Of a stretch of DNA of 64,000 nt, positions 47,162 through 55,634 are shown piece after piece. Origin of the DNA: Streptomyces milbemycinicus. Its GTDB lineage: Bacteria > Actinomycetota > Actinomycetes > Streptomycetales > Streptomycetaceae. The translations under genes were made by a program, and so were the position numbers. Location: positions 113,375-177,374 of the forward strand of contig NZ_MUNE01000127.1 in assembly GCF_002154605.1 (NCBI RefSeq). Direction: 5' to 3'. Position 1 is the first letter of the stretch, and every line of letters begins with the position of its first letter. The notes under the pieces are model-generated. The model was not told the origin of the DNA and ran no database searches. It worked only from the letters and a program-made list of their open reading frames with translations.

Positions 47162-47949
47162 CGCACCAGCTCCAGGTTGCTGCTCATCGGCCGGGCGCCG
47201 ATGCCCTCGAACAGCGCCGAGGCTGCTTGGTTGGACTCGTGGACTTCGGTCCAGGCTGCGGTGAACCCGGAGCGGTGGAGCGTCCCCAGCGCGTGGGCCA
47301 GCAGCGCCCGTGCGATGCCGCGGCGCTGCTCGCCGGCCCGGACCGCGACCAGCCCGATGCGCGGCCGGTTCACCGTCACCACCCGGATCAGACCCAGGTA
47401 GCGGTCAGGCGCCGCGGCCACCGCGTACTTCGACGGGTCGACGATGGTGTCGCCTTCGGGGCGGGGAATTACCTCCGCGGGCATCGACTGCCACCCGACG
47501 GTCGCCTCGACTTCGTCACGGATCGCGCGGTCCACCGCCCGCAGCAGACTCTCGTCGGCCTGACCGGCGGGCACGATCGTCACGCCCGAAGGTGGCAGGA
47601 CTACTTCGAGCCCTGTGACCTGCGGGTCGGTCGGCACGACGTACTCCCACTCGCGGCGCCGGATCGTGAAACCGGCCCGCCGCCAGCCGGCCGTCAGCTC
47701 GACGTCGGCTTCGTCGACCACTGTGTACAGCGGCGTAGGCAGTTCCGCCAGCATCGCCTCGGCGAGCCGGTCGAAGGTGGCGTTGTGCCAGGCGTCGATG
47801 CTGACGAACAAGCGTCCGTCGGGCCGGTGTTCCGCATGCCCGCGGCCGACCACCAGGTCGTCATCCAGGGCATGCCATTGCCTGTCCGCGACGCGCGTGA
47901 TCATCACCGCGTTCTCGCTCAGGCCAGATGTGAAAGGCTTCGTGTTCAT
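47158..47949 (-). CDS. GNAT acetyltransferase coupled to IF-1
   Basis: A 263-residue protein with the GNAT fold in its C-terminal half: '[20 protein letters not shown]' is motif A (acetyl-CoA binding), followed by '[20 protein letters not shown]' (motif B). The N-terminal half resembles another, degenerate GNAT-like domain. It should acetylate a small molecule or protein. AAGGAGA lies seven bases before the ATG at 47947-47949. The stop overlaps the IF-1 start, so acetyltransferase and initiation factor are co-made, and a leader ORF and hairpin precede it. Confidence 0.88.
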   Translation of the reverse strand: MNTKPFTSGLSENAVMITRVADRQWHALDDDLVVGRGHAEHRPDGRLFVSIDAWHNATFDRLAEAMLAELPTPLYTVVDEADVELTAGWRRAGFTIRRREWEYVVPTDPQVTGLEVVLPPSGVTIVPAGQADESLLRAVDRAIRDEVEATVGWQSMPAEVIPRPEGDTIVDPSKYAVAAAPDRYLGLIRVVTVNRPRIGLVAVRAGEQRRGIARALLAHALGTLHRSGFTAAWTEVHESNQAASALFEGIGARPMSSNLELVR

Positions 47950-47954
47950 CGGAG

Positions 47955-47992
47955 TCTCCTTCCAGGAGTGCCTCGATCTCAGGCGCTCCTGG
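47955..47992 (-). promoter_or_regulatory. Candidate attenuator hairpin before the GNAT ribosome site
   Basis: On the minus strand CCAGGAGCGCC (47982-47992) pairs with GGCACTCCTGG (47962-47972), ten of eleven bases. The CTCCT of the second arm can instead pair with the Shine-Dalgarno AGGAG just downstream, across a three-base loop. The two pairings exclude each other, which is how translation attenuators work. Confidence 0.5.
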
Positions 47993-48004
47993 CGACACCG
48001 AACG

Positions 48005-48073
48005 TCAGCCGCCGGACCGTGACGGGTTGAGGGAGCACCCACGGGTAACTGTGTTCACGGGGCTCACCTCCAT
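48005..48073 (-). CDS. Possible 22-residue leader peptide
   Basis: ATG at 48071-48073 with GGAG about eight bases upstream opens a 22-codon frame ('MEVSPVNTVTRGC' ...) that stops at 48005-48007. That is 13 bases before the hairpin that could control the GNAT gene. Ribosome stalling or slow translation here could switch the hairpin. A short frame can occur by chance, so the call is tentative. Confidence 0.35.
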   Translation of the reverse strand: MEVSPVNTVTRGCSLNPSRSGG

Positions 48074-48516
48074 ACGACGACTCCACGGTCCACCACGAAA
48101 GTAGCAGCGGGGCACCGCCTCGCTCCAATCATTTCCGTAGGCCTACAGCGCCGTACCGTGCCCCCGTGCGCCGTCGTCAACCGCAAGCCCTCGAGGTCAC
48201 CCCATCGATTCGGATGCTCTCTGCATCGAGAGGCATAAGAACCCCTTGTCGGCTCTCGACCCCCTTTCGAGGTGGGAGCACGATCTCGTGCTCCCCATGC
48301 GACAGGGGGGAAGCTGTGGGCTGAGGGCCTCGGTCGGCGTGTTTCCGCAGGCAGCCGGTGCTCGGGTGTCCCGACCGCAAGGTGCCTGCTGCGTCAAGAC
48401 GAGGTAATGCCCCTTGGCGTCTGCCGGCAGGCGGGGCACTCCCAGGGCGTGGGCGCCCTATCGGGCTCTGTAGCGCCGTAGCGAGACAGTCGGCAGGTGC
48501 CCTCGCGCGCTAAATA
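48074..48516. other. Gene-free stretch with a perfect inverted repeat
   Basis: No supported gene. GGGAGCACGA (48274-48283) and TCGTGCTCCC (48286-48295) form a perfect ten-base dyad that could be a terminator or an operator. The promoter of the GNAT operon should lie near 48090-48150 but no clear -35/-10 pair stands out. Confidence 0.45.
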
Positions 48517-48790
48517 GTGTGCCAAGTGACTGCTGGACTGGCTGCCCCGATCGTGCTGCTGCGACTGGCTTACTTGGGTGTGACGAACGCGTTCGCGATG
48601 CTTCGCCTGCTGCCGATGACCGACCGGGACAAGGACGCGGAGATCCTCGCCCTGCGCCACCAGATCACCGTGCTGGAACGCCAACTCGGCAAGGACAAGA
48701 TCCGGTTCAGGCCGAGCGATCGGGCGTTCCTGGCGGCGCTGCTGCACCGACCTGCGGGGAGCGACCGGACCAGCCGCCTCATGACCACCT
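48517..48790 (+). pseudogene. Integrase-core transposase N-terminal remnant (second subfamily)
   Basis: 'LRLAYLGVTNAFAMLRLLPM', 'EILALRHQITVLERQLGKDK' and 'PSDRAFLAALLHR' are the start of a widespread Streptomyces integrase-core transposase. Homology stops near 48775 and nothing catalytic follows. The same subfamily occurs at 55320-55577. Confidence 0.75.
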
Positions 48791-48907
48791 ACACCGTTCG
48801 GTCGACCCGTACGCCGGCTCGGCGGTCGGCGAAGGCGCCTCCGAGCGGGCCAAGGCCCAGGCCGAGAGGTGAAGGCAGCCGAGTCCGGTCGTACCTGATC
48901 GCGGTGG

Positions 48908-49065
48908 TGAAGCCCCGGCATCACCAAGGGCACCGACGAGAGGCACGACATCACCGCACCGCCACCGGCCTCCTCATCGGCACCCCCGCCTACATGGGCC
49001 CCGAGCGCTTCTCCGGCACCTTCGACCACGCTCCGGCCGTGTACTCGCTCGGCTGCACCGCCGCG
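48908..49065 (+). pseudogene. Ser/Thr protein kinase fragment
   Basis: 'GITKGTDERHDIT' and, in the next frame, 'ATGLLIGTPAYMGPERFSG', 'DHAPAVYSLGCT' are the activation loop and the APE/DVYSLG motifs of a PknB-type kinase. In this copy the Asp of 'DVYSLG' is replaced ('AVYSLG'). Everything else is missing. Confidence 0.7.
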
Positions 49066-49552
49066 ACGGGCGGCATCGACACGCTGCTGGACGCGGGTGC
49101 GCCGTCGGCACCCGCAGCCTATCCACGTGAGCAACACCCCCCGGCGGTCCCCGCAATGCTCATATTTTTCAGGAGTTGTTTTTTCGGCACCAGGCTTCCG
49201 ATCCATGGGGGCATTTCGGTGGCGATCAGCAGACCGCGTGCCGCAAATGCGATGAATCGGCAAGGGTTCAGCGTGCGAAGGGCAGGATCTCTCCGTATGC
49301 CTGCGAGTACAACGGTTCGGTGGGTGAGGCCTGGGCGTCGGTCATCTGGACATGCCCGTGGCCACTAAAGCCTCCGTGCGCGGCTTGATCCGAAACCCAG
49401 TGCGGGGCGGCCTTCGGCTCAGAGGCACGAACCCAGTCGTACAGCGGATCAGGTCGCCTTCGGAGAAATAGAGATCAGCTTCATGGCGTCCAGGGGGAGA
49501 TCCATGCGCATGCGGGTGGTGAGCTGCCATCCGACGAAGGGGCGGAGACCGC
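49066..49552. other. Gene-free stretch
   Basis: No frame shows both bias and motif. It includes a short AT-rich piece near 49160-49185, unusual for this DNA, which may be an insertion scar. Confidence 0.4.
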
Positions 49553-49696
49553 CAAGCCCAGCAGCCTGGAGCCGTCCGGGGTGGTCTCGAACTGCTGGGT
49601 GGCCAGGTGCCGGCCGATGCTGTCGATGACCGCGGCCTGGTGGAGGTCAGCGTGGGTGTCGATCCCGCCGACCACCGTTATGTCCTGTGCTGCCAT
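49553..49696 (-). pseudogene. IS110-family recombinase, N-terminal remnant
   Basis: From the ATG at 49694-49696: 'VVGGIDTHADLHQAAVIDSI' and 'HLATQQFETTPDG', the RuvC-like N-terminus of IS110 (DEDD) recombinases with its first Asp. The protein loses homology after about 48 residues; the catalytic Ser domain is missing. The DNA upstream of the start (the element's left end) is retained. Confidence 0.8.
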
Positions 49697-49741
49697 GCTG
49701 TTGTGTGCTGCCCTTCCAACGCGCGCCGATGGGAGGGCGCG

Positions 49742-49819
49742 GGCCGGTCGGGCAGACGGACAGGACAGTGATGGGACCTTTGGCCGGGCTCCTATGAAGT
49801 CACGGACGCCCGACCGGCC
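49742..49819 (-). ncRNA. Candidate bridge-RNA region of the IS110 remnant
   Basis: The perfect 12-base repeat GGCCGGTCGGGC / GCCCGACCGGCC (49742-49753, 49808-49819) encloses 54 bases in the non-coding left end, 46 bases before the recombinase start. A second stem of GCCCTCCC and GGAAGGGC type lies between it and the start. In IS110-group elements this interval encodes the bridge RNA that pairs with donor and target DNA. Identification here is by position and structure only. Confidence 0.45.
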
Positions 49820-49823
49820 ACAC

Positions 49824-49843
49824 GCCGGGCGGCACCGCCCGGC
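49824..49843 (-). terminator. Hairpin after the LDI-like operon
   Basis: GCCGGGCGG and CCGCCCGGC form a perfect nine-base stem around CA, 88 bases after the DUF169 stop. It may end the operon's transcript or belong to the left end of the IS110 element. Confidence 0.5.
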
Positions 49844-49930
49844 AGGCCGACGATTCCAGCCAAGGACAACCGAAGCGTCAGTCAGTCGGAGAGTCGGACC
49901 CCCGAGCGATGCCATGACCAATCCTCACTG

Positions 49931-50614
49931 TCAGTCGAGCGCGGCGAAACGTCGGCGGTCGGTGGCGGCATAGCCGGTGGCCGCCTGGTCGGCGGCAACG
50001 GCCTGCCGCAGGCGGTCGATGACCGCGGGCAGGCTCGCGGAGGGCAGCGCGCAGGTCATCTCCTGCGCGGGCAGGCCGGTACGGGCCCGGCTGACCGCGC
50101 ATCCAGGGCTGACCGCGATCTGGCCGCTGTAGGCCAGCGGAATGATCTGGCATTGCGGCCTGGTGGCGAGCCGCAGGTCCGGGCACGCGCCCTGGAGTGT
50201 CATGAGCGAGGAAGGTGAGAGCCGGACGAGCACGACGTCCGGGCTGGTTGCGTCGGTGAGCGGTTCGTAGCGGATCGACGTTGGCCGGAACGGCAGGTGT
50301 GCGACGAGGCCGAAGTCTGCTGGGGTGATCCATCCACTGCTGATCAGGGTGGCGGTGTCGGCCCCGGACGCGGCGGTGGCCATGTCGATCAGGCCGTGTG
50401 TGTAGCTTCCGGTGCTGCAGTTGGCGTGGTCCGCGGCGCGCGTATCGAGGGGTTGCCGCTGGGCGGGTTCCCAGAAGCAGCAGCCCGCGGGCTGGGCGGG
50501 GAGACTCCTGTCGCTGGAGGTGGCGGGCTCGGTGCCGAAGGTGATCGCGACTGGCGGGTGCGCGAGGCCGAGGAGTTCGATGAGCGGGACCGCCGGCGCG
50601 GATGCGGGTGTCAT
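49931..50614 (-). CDS. DUF169 family protein
   Basis: A 227-residue DUF169 protein with conserved Cys-containing stretches: 'LLGLAHPPVAITF' at the N-terminus, 'ANCSTGSYTHGLI', 'LQGACPDLRLATRPQCQIIP' and 'VSPGCAVSRARTGLPAQEM'. No biochemical role is established for the family to my knowledge; the Cys pattern could bind metal or a thiol-reactive compound. It is the last gene of a four-gene operon, 11 bases after the LDI-like gene. AAAGGTG precedes the ATG at 50612-50614. Confidence 0.8.
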   Translation of the reverse strand: MTPASAPAVPLIELLGLAHPPVAITFGTEPATSSDRSLPAQPAGCCFWEPAQRQPLDTRAADHANCSTGSYTHGLIDMATAASGADTATLISSGWITPADFGLVAHLPFRPTSIRYEPLTDATSPDVVLVRLSPSSLMTLQGACPDLRLATRPQCQIIPLAYSGQIAVSPGCAVSRARTGLPAQEMTCALPSASLPAVIDRLRQAVAADQAATGYAATDRRRFAALD

Positions 50615-50624
50615 TGGGCACCTT

Positions 50625-52208
50625 TCATGTGCGGGGACTGCTTTGCCGGGAACTGCCGCCCGGGAAGGCGACCCGGATCTGATGGTCGCCGATGGTGAGG
50701 TCGAGCCGGATGGAATCGCTACCGGTGACGAGCCAGCCGGTCGAGTCCTGGTTGTCGACGGTGACCGAAACCTCAGCGGGGCCGGGGAGCTGATCGATGG
50801 TGAAACTGGTGGGTTGTCCTCGCCGTGACGGTGTGGCGCCCGTGGTCTCGATACTAAGGACGCGGTGGGCCATGTCATTCTGGGCGCGCCGGATGCCGAT
50901 GTTGGGATAGTCGACGCCGTGGAGTCGCGGTTCCGACGCCGACGCGAGCCGGGAATCGTTGAAGATCCGCCACCACGCTCCCGGGCTGCCGCTCTCGACC
51001 AGCATCAGGGTGGCGTTGACCTGCCCGCGGGGCCAGGTGGAGTCGTAGCCGAACCAGAATGCGAAACGGTCATTCTCCTCGCCGAAGAACCGGGGCTGGA
51101 ATTCACTCTCGATGAAGTCCCGGATGCGATCTTCGGTGGCGGTGTCCTCCACCTCATGTGCCATCCACATGGCCGTGCTGAGGTGGTTGGGGTCGGCGTG
51201 GAGCCTGCTCAGCGACAGATCCGGGTCGGACCAGCCCAGTCGCCGCATCGCCAGCTCGTAGATCCACAGAGCGAACTCGCGGTCCTGCGGGTACAGGTAC
51301 AGCAGGCAGGGGAACACCCCGTGGGCTACGGAGGGTCCGGGCATCGAGTGGAGGCGTTGCTCCATCGGGTCGTAGTAGAGCGCGAAGGTGCGCAGCTCGC
51401 CGGAGCGGGTCAGGCTCATGTAGTGCCGGCGGAGGTAGTCGATCCAGCGTGGGAACGGCTCGCTGAGGGTGGTTCCGAGCTGCGCGTCGTAGAGTTTGAG
51501 CCCGAGCCCGGCGGCGCTGACGCAGAACGGCCAGATCTTGGTGTTCTCGCAGTGCGGGCCCTGAGGGCGGCTGCGGAACTGGGCGGAGATGAATTCCGCG
51601 ATCCGCGCGTGGGTCCAGGTGAACTGGCGGTTCTGGTATCCGGTGATGTCGAGTGACTGGTGCTCGGTGGCCTCTCCGGAGACGTAGCGGCGGATGCCGA
51701 GGAGCAGGTTCAGCCAGCCCCGGTAGAAGACGTTTCCGTCGGCGCCGACCGGGTCGGGCTGCAGTCCCCATGGTTCGAGCCCGTTTCCGGTCCATCCCGG
51801 TACCGTGTAGCGGCCGCGAAGTGGTTCGGGGATGAAGGTCTGCCACGCGGGGGGATAGCGGTCCGCACCGGGATCGGGCCCGATCAGTGTGCACCAGTCG
51901 ACTGCGCCCCAGAACGAGGTGTAGCGGCGGACGAGTTCGTCCGAGATGCGGGTGTAGACCTCCCGCCATGCCGGGGTTGCTTCGAGCATGACCGGGAGGA
52001 CGTATGACATGTAGTGGAGGTCGAATCGGGGGAAGGAGCACATGGGCGGCGCGGTGTAGCGGTCCCACCACGGGTGGGGTTCGCCCTGGTCGCTCCAGTC
52101 GTCCGGGGTGGTCGCCTTGTCCCATATGAACCGCAGCCAGCCCAGAGCGCGGTCGTTCAGCCCGGGCATGGGCGTTGCCTCCGCAGAGGGCTGGGCGCGG
52201 GTGCTCAT
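50625..52208 (-). CDS. Linalool dehydratase/isomerase-like enzyme
   Basis: A 527-residue protein whose first 400 residues look like the (alpha/alpha)6 fold of Castellaniella linalool dehydratase/isomerase (LDI). 'FYRGWLNLLLGIRRYVSGE' aligns with the LDI motif YKGHLNLMYG. 'HCENTKIWPFCVSAAGLGL' has two Cys (220 and 229) nine apart, like the active-site pair of LDI, and 'FALYYDPMEQR' matches its Tyr loop. The LDI His in that first motif is Trp here (residue 165). About 60 residues at the C-terminus form an extra beta domain. There is no signal peptide, while LDI is periplasmic. It probably dehydrates or isomerises an allylic alcohol or related lipid; substrate unknown. Its start overlaps the SCP2 gene's stop by one base. 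Confidence 0.75.
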   Translation of the reverse strand: MSTRAQPSAEATPMPGLNDRALGWLRFIWDKATTPDDWSDQGEPHPWWDRYTAPPMCSFPRFDLHYMSYVLPVMLEATPAWREVYTRISDELVRRYTSFWGAVDWCTLIGPDPGADRYPPAWQTFIPEPLRGRYTVPGWTGNGLEPWGLQPDPVGADGNVFYRGWLNLLLGIRRYVSGEATEHQSLDITGYQNRQFTWTHARIAEFISAQFRSRPQGPHCENTKIWPFCVSAAGLGLKLYDAQLGTTLSEPFPRWIDYLRRHYMSLTRSGELRTFALYYDPMEQRLHSMPGPSVAHGVFPCLLYLYPQDREFALWIYELAMRRLGWSDPDLSLSRLHADPNHLSTAMWMAHEVEDTATEDRIRDFIESEFQPRFFGEENDRFAFWFGYDSTWPRGQVNATLMLVESGSPGAWWRIFNDSRLASASEPRLHGVDYPNIGIRRAQNDMAHRVLSIETTGATPSRRGQPTSFTIDQLPGPAEVSVTVDNQDSTGWLVTGSDSIRLDLTIGDHQIRVAFPGGSSRQSSPRT

Positions 52209-52825
52209 CATGGCTCCCGCAGCGGTTCCCCGTTGGTCCCGCGTACGATCCACAGTTTGGTCCGCGCGTTCCAGGCACCGGTCCACTGCGGGTCCAGTTG
52301 CCGCACAGCCGGCTCGATGGTGATCTTCTCGACACCGTTCGCGGCCGGGTCGTGTGCCACGTAGGCGCCCGGGAGGGCCTGCCGGGGAGGACCGGCCCCG
52401 CCGATGGGCACCACTTTCCGGATCAGGCCGCGGAACCACATCAGCAGCAGATGGTTGCCCTCGACGCGGACGGTTCCGTGGATGCGGTCGCGCATGATGG
52501 CGTCGATGGCATCTGGTGACGTCAGGTCGCGAAGCGCGTGACCGCTGCTGGTGAAGCGGACCGCGAAGTCGGGTGCCGCGGCCCGGCCGGCCGAGGTGGA
52601 GACGCGGCGCCGCTGACCGTCGAAGTCCCAGTGCCGTGCGGGACCGTCGTCGGCGGAGATCTCGACCGTGAGACTGCGTGTGATCTGGGACCGGACCGGT
52701 GCGCTGAACCGCGACGCCAGCACCAGCCCATGCCCGAGCCACCACAGCAGCGCCCGCAGCGCGGTGGCCGGCGCCACGTGTGATGCTCGCTGCCGCCTGC
52801 GCACCTGGTTGCTCATGTCCATCAT
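52208..52825 (-). CDS. SCP2-like lipid-binding protein
   Basis: About 205 residues. After a basic, partly hydrophobic N-terminus ('LRALLWWLGHGLVLA'), the pattern 'PDFAVRFTSSGHALRDLTSP', 'HGTVRVEGNHLLLMWFRGL' fits the SCP2 sterol-carrier fold (a hydrophobic tunnel). Such domains carry sterols, fatty acyl chains or terpenoids, suiting a partner of the LDI-like enzyme. The ATG at 52823-52825 overlaps the hydrolase stop (ATGA), and its own stop overlaps the LDI-like start. Confidence 0.6.
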   Translation of the reverse strand: MMDMSNQVRRRQRASHVAPATALRALLWWLGHGLVLASRFSAPVRSQITRSLTVEISADDGPARHWDFDGQRRRVSTSAGRAAAPDFAVRFTSSGHALRDLTSPDAIDAIMRDRIHGTVRVEGNHLLLMWFRGLIRKVVPIGGAGPPRQALPGAYVAHDPAANGVEKITIEPAVRQLDPQWTGAWNARTKLWIVRGTNGEPLREP

Positions 52826-53700
52826 GGGGCCTTTTCTTCACCGGCACCGGACAGGAAGCTGTGGACCAGCGCGGCGAATTCCTCGGGCCACTGCCAGAGG
52901 AAGCCGTGTCCGGAGTCGGGGTAGATCCTGACGCGTGCGTTGGGCAGGTGCTTGGCCAACAGCCAGGAGTTCGGCGTCGGGATCATGATGTCGTTGTCAC
53001 CGTTGGCGACCAGCACCGGCTGGGTGATCCCGGCCAGCCGATCCAGCTGGGACGGGTCGGGGATACCCCATTCGGTGATGGCGTCCATCTGGGCGTCGCG
53101 GGCCTGCAGACCGGCGGGCTTGTCGCGGTCTTCGGTGCGGGAGGCGCGCCGCTCCAGGAACTCCCGCCCTTTTTGCTGGCTGGTCGGGGTGACTTCGAAG
53201 AACAGGGAGAGCAGATCCTCGGGATGATTGTCGGCAACGTTGGCGAGGGCCTGGACGTCGTTGATCCAGCCGTGCATCAGCACGCCGCTGCGCGGCCCGG
53301 TGCCGGCCAGTACGAGCCGGCGGACGAGCTGGGGACGGATCAGGGTGAGTTCCTGGGCGACCATCCCACCGATGGAGAATCCGAGCAGGTCGATCCTGGT
53401 CAGCCCGAGCGCGTCGACGAAGGTGATGGCGTCGCGGGCCATCTCGGTGATGGTGCGCGGCACCGTCCCGGAGGACAGGCCGACGCCGGCGTTGTCGACC
53501 GGGATGACCTCGCGGTTGGATGCGAGGGCGCCGAGCAGCAGCGGATCCCAGTTGTCCAGGTTGCCGCGGAAGTGCTGCAGCATCACCAGCGGAAGCACGC
53601 CAGGGGCGGGAGTCCCGAACCGCCGGTAGGCGTAGGTGACCCCGTTGGCACCCTCAACGAACTGGTTCGGGGCGGTCAGCGCGACGTCGGCGGTCGACAT
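52822..53700 (-). CDS. Alpha/beta hydrolase, first gene of the LDI-like operon
   Basis: A 292-residue alpha/beta hydrolase of the esterase/haloperoxidase type: 'LQHFRGNLDNWDPLLL' (oxyanion region), nucleophile in 'LLGFSIGGMVAQ', acid in 'GDNDIMIPT', His in 'YPDSGHGFLW'. The triad is complete. It may release an alcohol from an ester or open a lactone before the LDI-like step. I chose the ATG at 53698-53700 (AAGGG about ten bases upstream) over a TTG two codons earlier. Confidence 0.88.
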   Translation of the reverse strand: MSTADVALTAPNQFVEGANGVTYAYRRFGTPAPGVLPLVMLQHFRGNLDNWDPLLLGALASNREVIPVDNAGVGLSSGTVPRTITEMARDAITFVDALGLTRIDLLGFSIGGMVAQELTLIRPQLVRRLVLAGTGPRSGVLMHGWINDVQALANVADNHPEDLLSLFFEVTPTSQQKGREFLERRASRTEDRDKPAGLQARDAQMDAITEWGIPDPSQLDRLAGITQPVLVANGDNDIMIPTPNSWLLAKHLPNARVRIYPDSGHGFLWQWPEEFAALVHSFLSGAGEEKAP

Positions 53701-54327
53701 GATCAATCAACCCTTCTTTCGGCCGCTTCTGGATCCCTGCCTCCGCAGCAGGCAGGCTCGCCATGCCCCCACTAGGTGACTGAGCTAGGTGGCCGAGCGT
53801 GGCCCGCCGTGGCCGCGTTGTACCTGAATATGAATTGAGGCCTCAAGCCGCCTCCCCGTGTGCGGGCCGACCTCTCGCTTTCGTGAGGTGGGTTCACCGA
53901 CGTAGCCCGCGGCCGGGGCACAAATCAAACCTACGGCGCAGCCCGCCACGTCGCATGTCGAGCTGGTCCGGGTTTCGCGGAGTCCTTGAGTCGCGGGGCA
54001 GCTCATCCGGCAAGAGGGCCACTGGCCTCCTGGCTCGGCTGACAGCGTCGCCTCCTGTCGATGGATGACCCGGGGTATGCCATCGGGGCCCGATGGGTGC
54101 CCGTCGCGTACGCTGATGAGTGACCCGGCTACCGCCCAGCCAGATGCTGTGTCCAGCCGCAATCGGACGACAGCTGCCTCGCCGACGAGCACCACAAAAC
54201 GCGAGCTTGTCCCCGCGGCGGTCGTATGCGGCCACCGAGCACCTGAAGCTCGGTCCGGCCACGCAGGCACCCTTATCGACCTCATCGACAGGCCTACCCG
54301 AAGAGGGCAGGCAGGCGGCAAGGAAAC
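53701..54327. other. Divergent promoter region, LDI-like operon / SDR gene
   Basis: No gene supported. CCTGCCT (53736-53742) and AGGCAGG (53750-53756) make a stem in the leader of the operon. CTAGGTG occurs twice 13 bases apart (53772-53778, 53785-53791) and could be a regulator's direct-repeat site. A 209-codon minus frame over the region lacks coding bias. Confidence 0.4.
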
Positions 54328-55017
54328 ATGATGGACATCAAGGGTTCGGTTGCCCTGGTAACGGGAGCCAACCGCGGAATCGGCCGCGCATTCGTCCGCG
54401 CACTGATCGAGCACGGAGCAGCCAAGGTGTACGCCGGCGTCCGGGACCCGGCAACCGTGACCGGCGAGGATCTCATCCCACTCCGCCTGGACGTCACCAG
54501 CCCCGACGACATCGCCGCAGCCGCAGCGACCGCAGATGACGTCACCATTGTCATCAACAATGCGGGTATCTCAAGCGGCGACACCGGCCTCCTGGAGGGT
54601 CCACTCGACGGTGCGCGCCAGGCCATGGAAGTCAACTACTTCGGCACCTGGGCCGTCTCCAGGGCCTTCGCCCCCATCCTTCAGCGCAACGGCGGCGGTG
54701 CACTGGTCAACATGCTCTCCAGGGCCTCCTGGGCCGGGCGGCCCGACTTCCCCGGATACGCGGCCTCCAAGGCAGCCCAGTGGTCCCTCACCGACTCCCT
54801 GCGCCAAGGCCTGCGGGAGCAGGGAACCCTGGTGGTGGGTGTCCACGCAGGCTTCGTCGAGACCGACCTCAGCGCCCGGATCGACGAACCCAAGATCACC
54901 GCAGTCGACGTGGCAGAGCAGGCCATGCAAGCCATTGCCGACGGCCGGACCGAAGTCCTCGCCGACGAGCCCACCAGGCAGCTCAAAGCTGCCCTCTCCC
55001 AGCCTCCTCAGCCCTGA
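54328..55017 (+). CDS. Short-chain dehydrogenase/reductase
   Basis: A 229-residue classical SDR: cofactor motif 'TGANRGIGRAF', structural 'NNAGIS', catalytic Tyr/Lys in 'YAASK' and the supporting Ser in 'MLSRAS'. It interconverts an alcohol and a ketone with NAD(P). It is divergent from the LDI-like operon, so it may act on the same terpenoid or lipid alcohols. AAGGAA precedes two adjacent ATGs (54328 and 54331); either could be used. Confidence 0.9.
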   Translation: MMDIKGSVALVTGANRGIGRAFVRALIEHGAAKVYAGVRDPATVTGEDLIPLRLDVTSPDDIAAAAATADDVTIVINNAGISSGDTGLLEGPLDGARQAMEVNYFGTWAVSRAFAPILQRNGGGALVNMLSRASWAGRPDFPGYAASKAAQWSLTDSLRQGLREQGTLVVGVHAGFVETDLSARIDEPKITAVDVAEQAMQAIADGRTEVLADEPTRQLKAALSQPPQP

Positions 55018-55093
55018 GCTGGGGGTCGTCGGGCAGTCAGGGCGTCCGATCACTTCGATGCAAGGGCTCTGTCGCGGGGTTCTCCTGGTTTCG

Positions 55094-55335
55094 CCCGCGT
55101 CGTGCGAGGTGTTCGTGGACGGTTGCGACCAGGTGGGAGTCGTCCACAGTGGCGTGCGTGGTGGCCACGTCCACGATCAGGTGGGGCAAATCCTCGCAGG
55201 TCTCGCTGTAGTGGACCTTGTAGCCGTCCCAGATCAAGCCGGTTTGATCGCGCGGCGTGCGTCCGTATCGTGTGGGCTGACCAGCCGGAGTCTGCCCGGC
55301 GGGAGGTCTTTGCCCTCCCGCCGGCGCATACTCGC
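55094..55335 (-). pseudogene. IS1182-family transposase fragment
   Basis: 'YGRTPRDQTGLIWDGYKVHY', 'SETCEDLPHLIVDVATTHAT', 'DDSHLVATVHEHLARRG' match the middle of IS1182-type transposases ('GYKVH ... ETC'). Both ends are missing. It abuts the next transposase remnant at about 55325. Confidence 0.75.
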
Positions 55336-55577
55336 CTTGCGCCACCATGGTGCTGGAACGCCAACTCGGTGAGGAGCGGGTGGGGTTCACCCCGAGCGAG
55401 CGGGCATTTCTGGCGGCGCTGCTGCACCGGCTCCCCACGGACGTGTTCCGCAGAGTGCGGCTGCTGGTGGCCGCTTCCACTGTCTGGGAGATCCTGCAAG
55501 AGGCCGGCGTCGATCCAGCACCCGAGCCCTCCAGCACGTGGGCGGACTTTTTACGCTCCCAGGCCGACGCAGGTTGA
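55320..55577 (+). pseudogene. Integrase-core transposase, internally deleted
   Basis: 'ILALRH', then after a short deletion 'VLERQLGEERVGFTPSERAF', 'LAALLHR', 'VRLLVAASTVWEILQEAGVD', 'STWADFLRSQA'. The N-terminal part is joined in frame to a segment that normally lies about 60 residues later. No catalytic residues remain. Same subfamily as 48517-48790. Confidence 0.75.
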
Positions 55578-55634
55578 CCTTAACTAGTCCGGAGGGTCGT
55601 GCACCGCCGGGATGTTGTCGATGAGGAACTGGCA

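Noticed and set aside
53785..54414. A 209-codon minus-strand frame in the divergent promoter region
   Set aside because: No coding bias, no motif, no ribosome site, and it would overlap the start of the SDR gene.
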